Below are positions 1 through 5,316 of a DNA stretch of 5,881 nt, one piece after another. The stretch's first letter is position 1, and every line of letters starts with the position of its first letter. A program made the position numbers and the translations under genes. The stretch is from Syntrophaceae bacterium (GTDB lineage: Bacteria; Desulfobacterota; Syntrophorhabdia; Syntrophorhabdales; WCHB1-27), in assembly GCA_003165115.1 (NCBI GenBank), contig PLSJ01000069.1:22690-28570 (forward strand), given 5' to 3'. The notes under the pieces were generated by a model. That model was not told where the DNA came from, ran no database searches, and saw only the letters and a program-made list of their open reading frames with translations.

Positions 1-671
1 TCGATGCCGAACTGAGGATGGCGGAAGACGGACGAGTCGTCGATGGCGATGCGGCAGTCGGCCGCCATGACCTTACCGTCTTTGGTGATCACCAGGGGGT
101 TGATCTCGGCGATCCTGCAATGATAGTTCACGAAGGTCTGGTACAGGCCCATGATGGCCTGGCCGACAGCGGGCAGGAATTTTGTGGGCACCTTGAGCTG
201 CACCGCGAGGTTATAGGCATCGTAGAGGCGGAAGCCCCGAAGGACGTCTACCTTTGTCTGGGCGATCTTCTCCTCCGGCACCGCCTCGATGTCCATGCCT
301 CCCTCGGTGCTGAACATGACGACGGGACACCGGGCATCCTTGGAAGGGTCGATAATGATGCCCACGTAATATTCCGTCTCGATGGCGAGCTTCTCTTCCA
401 CGAGGACCTTTTCCACCTTCCAGGACTTCAGCTCGGAGCCGAGCAGGCTGTTCGCGGCGCTTTCCGCATCGCGCGGGTTGTCGGCGAACTTGATGCCCCC
501 TGCCTTGCCCCTGCCGCCGGCCCATACCTGGACCTTCACCGCCACGGGCTTACCGATCTTTTCGGCTATCCTGGCGGCTTCCCCGGCGGAGGTCGCAACC
601 TCGCCTTTCGGGATGGCCACCCCGGCCTCACCGAGTATCCTTTTTCCCTGAAATTCGTACAATCGAGCCAT
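1..671 (-). CDS. sucC: Succinyl-CoA synthetase beta-like subunit (ATP-grasp), 3' end off the left edge
   Basis: This is the N-terminal 223 residues of an ADP-forming acyl-CoA synthetase beta subunit; the C-terminal ligase half lies outside the window. Succinyl-CoA synthetase converts succinyl-CoA, ADP (or GDP) and phosphate to succinate, CoA and ATP (or GTP) in the cytoplasm, with a SucD-type alpha subunit carrying the phosphohistidine. Visible family marks are an ATP-grasp N terminus (MARLYEFQGK), Lys46 followed by GGRGKAGG at 52-59 for nucleotide binding, STEGGMDIE in the middle, and EINPLV at 189-194, where Asn191 and later Asp205 match the Mg2+ ligands of the E. coli enzyme. The ATG at 671 follows a perfect AGGAGG with 5 bases between, so the start is secure. 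It is divergent from a GntR regulator and a 2-oxoacid oxidoreductase operon, which fits use of that operon's acyl-CoA product. The acyl substrate cannot be fixed from this fragment; acetate or another acid is possible instead of succinate. Confidence 0.88.
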   Translation of the reverse strand, partial: MARLYEFQGKRILGEAGVAIPKGEVATSAGEAARIAEKIGKPVAVKVQVWAGGRGKAGGIKFADNPRDAESAANSLLGSELKSWKVEKVLVEEKLAIETEYYVGIIIDPSKDARCPVVMFSTEGGMDIEAVPEEKIAQTKVDVLRGFRLYDAYNLAVQLKVPTKFLPAVGQAIMGLYQTFVNYHCRIAEINPLVITKDGKVMAADCRIAIDDSSVFRHPQFGI

Positions 672-676
672 TATCA

Positions 677-682
677 CCTCCT
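677..682 (-). promoter_or_regulatory. Ribosome binding site of the SucC-like gene
   Basis: The minus strand reads AGGAGG, a perfect anti-16S match, then TGATA and ATG. The 5-base spacing fixes the start codon at 671-669 and indicates strong translation. Confidence 0.85.
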
Positions 683-809
683 AAAACGGTGTCACACGTT
701 TCTCGAAACCAGACCTGACGACCGGTGCCGCTTCTTCGGGGACCCGCGCGGAGGCGGGGGATCGCGAAGCACGCACCCTCACCTTTATGTTATCTTATCT
801 TATTGTATA

Positions 810-840
810 AGTCTACCAAGATTTTTGTTATGGTTGTCAA
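810..840 (-). promoter_or_regulatory. Possible promoter for the SucC-like gene
   Basis: The minus strand has a consensus -35 TTGACA at 840-835. The best paired -10 is TAGACT at 815-810 with a long 19-base spacer. TATACA or TACAAT a few bases further on could serve instead but would lie too far from this -35. It faces away from the regulator's promoter, with 46 bases between the two -35 boxes. A start here would give a leader of roughly 130 bases. The -35 is convincing, the -10 is not. Confidence 0.3.
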
Positions 841-877
841 ATACTCTATATTCTTCTATAATTTTTGCCGGCTCATC

Positions 878-898
878 AATTTATGTTTGACATAAATT
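878..898. promoter_or_regulatory. Perfect 9-3-9 palindrome, probable GntR operator
   Basis: The arms AATTTATGT (878-886) and ACATAAATT (890-898) are exact reverse complements around a TTG spacer. The right half of the element covers the -35 hexamer (887-892) of the regulator's promoter. FadR-type GntR proteins bind short palindromes as dimers and often repress their own gene, so autoregulation is the natural reading. The sequence is not one of the textbook FadR-family operators known to me, so assignment to this regulator rests on position and symmetry. Confidence 0.6.
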
Positions 899-917
899 TG
901 TTATGTTGTTATATAAT
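887..917 (+). promoter_or_regulatory. Sigma-70-type promoter of the GntR regulator gene
   Basis: A consensus -35 TTGACA at 887-892 is followed by TATATA at 910-915 (17-base spacer) or a perfect TATAAT at 912-917 (19-base spacer). Transcription would start near 922-925, giving a leader of only about 10 bases that barely holds the AGGA ribosome binding site at 924-927. The overlapping palindrome suggests repression by steric block. Confidence 0.6.
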
Positions 918-933
918 CTATCCAGGAACCGAT

Positions 934-1662
934 ATGTTTAAACAGATCAAGATACGTCATGTCGCGGAAGAAGTTTTCGATCAGATAAAGGCCGCCATCG
1001 AAACGGGAAAACTGAAACCCGGTGAAAAACTGCCCGCCGAAAGGGAATTGATGGGGCAGCTCGGGGTAAGCCGCGTACCCATCCGCGAAGCCCTCAAGCT
1101 GTTGTCAAACATGGGCCTCATCGAGACGAGGCAGGGGGGCGGCAGTTGTGTGCGCTCGCTGCTGTCCGACCGGCTGCGCGACCCTTTGGGCGCCATCATC
1201 GGCGATAGCGCGGAAAAGCTCTTCGAGCTGGTCGAGGTGCGAAAGGAGATCGAAACATGGTCTGCTTCCTATGCCGCAAAGGAGGCGGCCCCCGAGGACG
1301 TGGCGACCCTCGGGCGCATACTCGAAGAAATGAGGACGCACATCGAGGCGGGGGAAATGGTCCCCTTCGGCCTGGACATAGAGTTTCACCTCGCCGTTTC
1401 CCGGTCCGGCTCCAACACCATACGGGCACACCTGTTCCACACCATTCAGGCCATCTTTTCCGATTATTTCAGGCTGACGATAGAGACCATCTGCGCCCAC
1501 GAGGAAGACCAGCGCCTCCTGTACCACCAGCACGTACAGCTATTCGATGCCATCAAACGCCAAGATTCCAGAGGGGCCCGCGAGGCGATAACGAAGCACC
1601 TCAACTTCGTGGCCGAGGAGCTGAAAAAGGAGATGCCGGTGAGACTTGGTGCCCGCTTGTGA
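934..1662 (+). CDS. FadR-family GntR transcriptional regulator
   Basis: A 242-residue cytoplasmic DNA-binding regulator with the usual two-domain plan. An N-terminal GntR winged helix (about residues 8-75) has the signature GKLKPGEKLPAERELMGQLG, then VSRVPIREAL and LIETRQGGG. A helical FCD effector domain (about 95-232) follows. In that domain Asp148, His152, His200 and His222 match the metal-binding D-x3-H...H...H set of many FCD proteins, whose ligands are often small carboxylic acids. The start at 934 follows AGGA with 6 bases between. In-frame starts at 865 (TTG) and 883 (ATG) are rejected because they lie upstream of or inside the promoter and palindrome and add a poor, non-family N terminus. 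It lies between the SucC-like gene and the por operon and probably controls both. The ligand is unknown; a 2-oxoacid or organic acid handled by the neighbours is a guess. Confidence 0.93.
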   Translation: MFKQIKIRHVAEEVFDQIKAAIETGKLKPGEKLPAERELMGQLGVSRVPIREALKLLSNMGLIETRQGGGSCVRSLLSDRLRDPLGAIIGDSAEKLFELVEVRKEIETWSASYAAKEAAPEDVATLGRILEEMRTHIEAGEMVPFGLDIEFHLAVSRSGSNTIRAHLFHTIQAIFSDYFRLTIETICAHEEDQRLLYHQHVQLFDAIKRQDSRGAREAITKHLNFVAEELKKEMPVRLGARL

Positions 1663-1685
1663 AACATGTACTTTTGAGTTATAGT
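1657..1685 (+). promoter_or_regulatory. Candidate promoter of the por-nuo operon
   Basis: TTGTGA (1657-1662, 4 of 6 to consensus, overlapping the regulator's stop codon) and TATAGT (1680-1685, 5 of 6) are separated by 17 bases. Transcription would begin near 1692 and give a leader of about 80 bases before porC. No copy of the 878-898 palindrome is visible here. Read-through from the regulator gene is also possible because no terminator separates them. Confidence 0.45.
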
Positions 1686-1688
1686 ATC

Positions 1689-1735
1689 GAGCCGCCAACG
1701 GCGTTGTCCGGCAACACGTCCAATGGGGCGGGCTC
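1689..1735 (+). other. Potential secondary structure in the porC leader
   Basis: GCCG-CCAA-CGGC (1691-1702) and GTTGT-CCG-GCAAC (1703-1715, including a T-G pair) can form two adjacent small hairpins. A competing longer pairing joins GAGCCGCC (1689-1696) with GGCGGGCTC (1727-1735) through one bulge. CAACG-G-CGTTG (1696-1706) is also a perfect DNA inverted repeat and could be a protein site. No U-run follows, so it is not a canonical terminator. This 111-base gap between the regulator and porC holds no gene. Confidence 0.3.
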
Positions 1736-1773
1736 ATGGGCGGCGCGCCTTAAGGCCGTCAGGATCACTTTTT

Positions 1774-2349
1774 ATGGGAGGCATGGTGTTAGATACGGAA
1801 ATGGTTGAAATCAGGTGGCACGGCCGCGGCGGCCAGGGGGCCGTGACCTCCGCCGAGCTTCTGGCTCGGGCTGCAATAGCGGAAGGCAAATATGCACAGG
1901 CTTTCCCCAGCTTCGGTCCGGAAAGAAGGGGAGCCCCCGTCCTGGCCTTCGACAGGGTGGATAAGAAGCCTATCCGGATGCGCGCCGAGGTCACGGAGCC
2001 GGACGTGGTGGTGGTCCTCGATCCCGGCCTCCTGACCATTGTCGACGTGCTGTCGGGATTGAAACCTGGCGGCGTCGTCATCGCCAATTCGAAGAAATCG
2101 GCGCGCGAGCTGCGGGAAGAGCTGGGTTTCACGGTCCCTCTCGTGACCGTGGACGCCACGCTCATCGCCAGGGAGGTGCTGGGCGTGCCGATTACCAACA
2201 CGACTATGGTCGGGGCGCTCATCCGCGTCACCGGCATCGTCAGGCTCGAATCTGTCATACCGCCTCTCGAGGACCGCTTCGGCAGGCTGGCTGCCAAGAA
2301 TATCGCCGCCATGAAGCGGGCGTTTGAGGAAACGGTTGTTGAGGAGTAG
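1774..2349 (+). CDS. porC: 2-oxoacid:ferredoxin oxidoreductase gamma subunit (PorC-type)
   Basis: This subunit (191 residues with the chosen start) belongs to the gamma domain of pyruvate/2-ketoisovalerate-type ferredoxin oxidoreductases, which helps bind CoA and hold the heterotetramer together in the cytoplasm. Diagnostic motifs are VEIRWHGRGGQGAVT near residues 11-25 and FPSFGPERRGAPV at 44-56, followed by a VVVVLDPGLL strand and an ITNTTMVGALIRVTG region; together they cover the whole usual length of about 185-190. The start is uncertain. ATG 1774 has AGGA at 1761-1764 with 9 bases between. GTG 1786 lies 4 bases after GGGAGG (1776-1781). ATG 1783 is too close to that site, and ATG 1801 would give the shortest family-like N terminus. 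It is first in the operon, and the GAGGAG at its 3' end serves as the ribosome binding site of porD. Confidence 0.92.
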   Translation: MGGMVLDTEMVEIRWHGRGGQGAVTSAELLARAAIAEGKYAQAFPSFGPERRGAPVLAFDRVDKKPIRMRAEVTEPDVVVVLDPGLLTIVDVLSGLKPGGVVIANSKKSARELREELGFTVPLVTVDATLIAREVLGVPITNTTMVGALIRVTGIVRLESVIPPLEDRFGRLAAKNIAAMKRAFEETVVEE

Positions 2350-2353
2350 TTGA

Positions 2354-2644
2354 ATGTCAAAAAATGAAACCGAACTTACCTGGAAAGACATCGAAGTAGG
2401 CGCTATCGCCTGTGATCCGGGCAGCGCGCGCGGATACAAGACCGGCGACTGGCGCTCGCAGCGGCCCACTTACAACCACGCCCGGTGTCTCAAGTGCGGC
2501 CTGTGTATGATCTACTGTCCCGAAGGCTGTATTTACGAAAACGCGGAAGGCAAATTCGAAGCCTCCCTGTTTCATTGCAAGGGCTGCGGGGTCTGCGCCA
2601 AAGAGTGTCCGACGATGGTGATTACCATGGTCGAGGAGGGGTAA
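2354..2644 (+). CDS. porD: 2-oxoacid:ferredoxin oxidoreductase delta subunit (PorD, 2x[4Fe-4S])
   Basis: A 96-residue ferredoxin-like subunit that carries electrons from the thiamine site out of the complex. After a family-typical TGDWRSQRP stretch (30-38) come two cluster motifs: CLKCGLCMIYCP (Cys45, 48, 51, 55) and CKGCGVCAKECP (Cys75, 78, 81, 85). By the standard crossover of 8Fe ferredoxins, cluster I uses Cys45, 48, 51 and 85 and cluster II uses Cys55, 75, 78 and 81. All eight ligands are present. The ATG is 4 bases after the porC stop, with GAGGAG at 2341-2346 and 7 bases between. In this operon its natural partner may be the fused NuoE domain or the NuoF-like protein rather than only soluble ferredoxin; that is inference. 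Confidence 0.95.
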   Translation: MSKNETELTWKDIEVGAIACDPGSARGYKTGDWRSQRPTYNHARCLKCGLCMIYCPEGCIYENAEGKFEASLFHCKGCGVCAKECPTMVITMVEEG

Positions 2645-3823
2645 ATGGCTGAGGAAACCAGAGTAGGCACGGAGGTCTCTTTAGCCGTCGGCGAGATAGT
2701 CCGCATGGTCAATACCGATGTCATCGCCGCCTATCCCATCACCCCCCAGACCCATATCGTCGAGCACCTGGCGGAGCTTGTGGCCGACGGCAAGCTCGAC
2801 GCGGATTTTATCACGATCGAATCGGAACACTCGGCGCTGTCCGCCTGCCTCGGCTCGGCCGCGGTGGGCGCGCGCACCTTTACCGCCACGGCGGGTCAGG
2901 GCCTGGAGCTGATGCACGAGGTGCTTTTTGTCGCCTCTGCGATGCGCCTGCCGATAGTCATGGCCGTGGCCAACCGCGCCCTGTCTTCTCCCTTGAACGT
3001 CTGGGGAGACCACTCGGACGTCATGGCGGCCCGTGATGCCGGCTGGATACAGATTTTCACGGAGAACGGGCAGGAGGTGGTCGATACCATGTTGTGCGCC
3101 TTCCGCATGGCCGAGGACAGGAGGGTGCTGCTCCCGGTGATGGTAAACATAGACGGCTTCCACCTTTCGCACATGATCGAGCCGATGTTCTTACCGAGCC
3201 AGAAGGAGGTCGACGCCTTCGTCCCGCCGAACCATTACCCCTTCCCTCTGGACCCCAACAAGCCGGTGGCCATGGGCGACTTTGCGCCGCCCATCATCTA
3301 CACCGAGGCCAAGTGGTCGCAGGAGATCAACATCGAGCACTCGGCGCCGGTCATCCGGGAGATTTGGGGAGAGTTCGCCACACAATTCGGCCGCACCTAT
3401 CGTCCGGTGGAGAGCTATCGCGCCGAAGGCGCAAAAACCCTGCTCCTCACCATGGGCAGCTTCAGCGAGACGGCCATGACGGCGGTGGACAAGATGAGAG
3501 CCGCCGGCATCGATATCGGTCTCATCCGCATCCGCCTCTGGCGGCCCTTTCCCTTCGCCGAGTTCCGCGAGGCGGCAAAAGGCGCCGACACCCTCATCGT
3601 GCTCGACAGGGCGATCTCGTTCGGGGTCGGCGGGCCGGTTGCGGCCGAGGCACGCTCGGCGCTCTATCCGATGGAGAAAAGACCGCGGGTGGTCAGCTTT
3701 GTCGGCGGCCTGGGAGGCAGGGACATCACGGTGGCCGGCTTCGAGGAGATCGTGAAGCGGGGCAAGGAGATCGCCGCACACGGCAGTCCGCGCGAATTCG
3801 AGATATTCGGGGTAAGAGAATAA
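2645..3823 (+). CDS. porA: 2-oxoacid:ferredoxin oxidoreductase alpha subunit (PorA)
   Basis: This 392-residue alpha subunit supplies the pyrimidine-binding half of the thiamine pyrophosphate site and part of the substrate pocket. The motif YPITPQT at 30-36 holds the conserved Thr (33). ESEHSA at 59-64 contains the Glu (61) expected to activate the thiamine aminopyrimidine. NRALSSPLNVWGDHSD at 110-125 includes Arg111, which by motif position corresponds to the pyruvate-binding Arg114 of Desulfovibrio africanus PFOR. The rest gives the transketolase-C-like region (TLLLTMGSFSETAMTA, then RLWRPFPF). These features and the C-D-A-B order favour a pyruvate-type enzyme over a 2-oxoglutarate-type one, though related acids are not excluded. 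The ATG abuts the porD stop, with GAGGAGG at 2633-2639 and 5 bases between. The protein ends in TAATG, overlapping the next start by one base, a sign of coupled translation. Confidence 0.94.
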   Translation: MAEETRVGTEVSLAVGEIVRMVNTDVIAAYPITPQTHIVEHLAELVADGKLDADFITIESEHSALSACLGSAAVGARTFTATAGQGLELMHEVLFVASAMRLPIVMAVANRALSSPLNVWGDHSDVMAARDAGWIQIFTENGQEVVDTMLCAFRMAEDRRVLLPVMVNIDGFHLSHMIEPMFLPSQKEVDAFVPPNHYPFPLDPNKPVAMGDFAPPIIYTEAKWSQEINIEHSAPVIREIWGEFATQFGRTYRPVESYRAEGAKTLLLTMGSFSETAMTAVDKMRAAGIDIGLIRIRLWRPFPFAEFREAAKGADTLIVLDRAISFGVGGPVAAEARSALYPMEKRPRVVSFVGGLGGRDITVAGFEEIVKRGKEIAAHGSPREFEIFGVRE

Positions 3824-5274
3824 TGGATAAACAGTCTGTCTTCATTCCCAAGCTGATCAGCAGGAAAGAGCCTTTCGCTCCTGGGCACCGGGCCTGTATC
3901 GGCTGCGGCGAAGCCCTCGCCGTGCGCCAGTTGTGCAAGGAGTTGGGAGATAACGTCATCGTCGTCAACGCGACCGGATGCATGGAGATCATCGCGTCTC
4001 AGTTGCCGAACACGTCATGGACCGTGCCGTGGATGCACACCCTTTTCGAGAATACCGCGGCGGTCGCCTCGGGCGCGTCGGCCGGTCTCAGGGCCATGAA
4101 GCGAAAAGGGAAGGGACCGTCCCAGTACGTCAAGGTAGTGGGTATGGGCGGCGACGGCGCCACGAGCGACATCGGCTTCGGGGCGCTTTCGGGTGCGCTG
4201 CAGCGCGGCCACGATTTCCTTTATATATGTCTCGACAACGAGGCGTATATGAACACCGGCATCCAGCAGTCCTCCGCCACGCCCTTCGGTGCCTCCACCA
4301 CGACCGGGCCCGCCGGCGAAAAGAGCCTCGGCCAGGTTTCATGGAAGAAGAACCTGCCGGCCATAGTAGCGGCGCACGACGTCCCTTATGTCGCCACTGC
4401 CTGTCCCAGCTATTTCCATGACATGCTGTCCAAGGTGCGGAAGGCCATGGCGGTCAGGGGGCCGGCGTACATACAGGTGCTCTCGGTCTGCCCCACCGGC
4501 TGGCGTTGCGCCACGAACCAGACTATACGCCTGGGACGCCTGGCGGTCGAGAGCGGCATGTTCCCGCTCTACGAAGTCGTCAATGGGGAATACACGCTCA
4601 GCCTCGATTTGCCGACGCTCCGTCCCGTGAGGGAGTACCTCAAGGCGCAAGGCCGCTTCCGCCACCTGCCCGACCACGAGATCGATTATATCCAGACCAG
4701 GGTGGACAAGGAATATGCCAAGCTCAGGAAGCTTTCCCGTGTCGCCAAGGCGCCGGCGGCGGCAAGACCGGCGGTCACACACGTCCCGGAGAGTCAGGGT
4801 GAAATAGCGGCGGGCCTCCCTGCGCTGCAGGAGACGGTCGATGGGATCCTCGCCCGGTATCGGAACGACCCGGCGCTGCTTATCTCCATCCTTCAGGATA
4901 TCCAGGCCGCGTACAATTACCTGCCCAAAGAAAGCATGGAGCGGGTGGGCAGCGGACTGAATATCCCCCTGAGCCAGGTCTACAGCGTGGCGACCTTCTT
5001 CAAGGCGTTCAGTCTCAAGCCGAGGGGGAGGAACCTCATTCATGTCTGCCTCGGGACGGCCTGCCACGTGCACGGCGCGGCGCGGCTGCGAGACAAGATA
5101 CAGCGCGCCCTCAACATAGAGCCCGGAGGGACGACGCCCGATTTCAGATTTACCCTAGAAACGGTGAATTGTGTGGGCGCCTGCGCCCTGGGTCCCGTCG
5201 TGATGATCAACGGCAAGTACCACGGTCAGATGACCGCGCAAAAGGTGGATGCATTGCTCAAGAGCTACACGTAA
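3823..5274 (+). CDS. porB: PorB beta subunit fused to a NuoE-like [2Fe-2S] domain
   Basis: A 483-residue fusion. Residues 1-305 are a complete PorB: HRACIGCGEAL with Cys25 and Cys28, NATGCMEI with Cys53 and CPTGW with Cys223 hold the proximal [4Fe-4S] cluster; the thiamine pyrophosphate motif runs from GDG (110-112) to DNEAYMNTGIQ (138-148). The PorB part ends in the usual VREYLKAQGRFRHL region. An Ala/Pro-rich linker (about 308-328) leads into a NuoE domain (about 330-483): a helical front ending in VATFFKAF, then a thioredoxin-like fold with CLGTAC (Cys409, Cys414) and CVGAC (Cys450, Cys454), the four expected [2Fe-2S] ligands. PorB proteins normally stop near 300-330 residues. The frame is continuous, and I see no stop or credible internal start in the linker. 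The open frame extends upstream to 3094, but that stretch is porA read in another frame; the ATG at 3823 overlaps the porA stop. Expected role: moving electrons from 2-oxoacid oxidation toward the downstream NuoF-like flavoprotein. Confidence 0.93.
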   Translation: MDKQSVFIPKLISRKEPFAPGHRACIGCGEALAVRQLCKELGDNVIVVNATGCMEIIASQLPNTSWTVPWMHTLFENTAAVASGASAGLRAMKRKGKGPSQYVKVVGMGGDGATSDIGFGALSGALQRGHDFLYICLDNEAYMNTGIQQSSATPFGASTTTGPAGEKSLGQVSWKKNLPAIVAAHDVPYVATACPSYFHDMLSKVRKAMAVRGPAYIQVLSVCPTGWRCATNQTIRLGRLAVESGMFPLYEVVNGEYTLSLDLPTLRPVREYLKAQGRFRHLPDHEIDYIQTRVDKEYAKLRKLSRVAKAPAAARPAVTHVPESQGEIAAGLPALQETVDGILARYRNDPALLISILQDIQAAYNYLPKESMERVGSGLNIPLSQVYSVATFFKAFSLKPRGRNLIHVCLGTACHVHGAARLRDKIQRALNIEPGGTTPDFRFTLETVNCVGACALGPVVMINGKYHGQMTAQKVDALLKSYT

Positions 5275-5316
5275 GGTGCGCGGCTCACGAGATTATCGTT
5301 AAGCATGGAGTAACCG
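5275..5316 (+). promoter_or_regulatory. Short spacer with the ribosome binding site of the NuoF-like gene and a two-codon ORF
   Basis: This 42-base spacer has no promoter or terminator that I can see. GGAG at 5307-5310 stands 6 bases before the GTG start at 5317. An in-frame TAA at 5311-5313 excludes any earlier start. ATGGAGTAA (5305-5313) is a minimal Met-Glu-stop reading frame in the same phase and overlaps the ribosome binding site. Confidence 0.6.

Noticed and set aside
730..770. Possible hairpin GCTTC/GAAGC with G+C-rich loop upstream of the SucC-like gene
   Set aside because: The stem is only 5 base pairs around a long loop, with no U-run; too weak to call a terminator or riboswitch.
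18..890. A 290-codon open frame on the plus strand across the SucC-like gene
   Set aside because: It is antisense to a clear ATP-grasp protein on the minus strand, lacks any recognisable motif, and continues into the A+T-rich promoter region.
865..933. Longer N terminus for the GntR regulator (TTG 865 or ATG 883)
   Set aside because: These starts lie upstream of or inside the promoter and palindrome, and the added residues do not resemble the family; ATG 934 has an AGGA site.
1734..2469. Long minus-strand open frames over porC
   Set aside because: They are shadows of a well-recognised gamma subunit, a common effect of G+C-rich codon use.
3094..3822. A 243-codon N-terminal extension of the PorB-NuoE frame
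   Set aside because: This stretch is porA read in another frame, with Arg/Gly/Pro/His-rich low-quality protein. The family-typical PorB begins at ATG 3823, which overlaps the porA stop.
4339..5073. A 244-codon minus-strand open frame over porB-nuoE
   Set aside because: It overlaps the PorB-NuoE coding sequence whose motifs are unmistakable; the antisense protein shows no family features.
1774..5274. Assignment as 2-oxoglutarate oxidoreductase (kor)
   Set aside because: Order C-D-A-B, PorA motifs (YPITPQT, NRALSSP...GDHSD) and the PorB C-terminal region fit the pyruvate-type family better, although the divergent SucC-like gene keeps a 2-oxoglutarate role possible.
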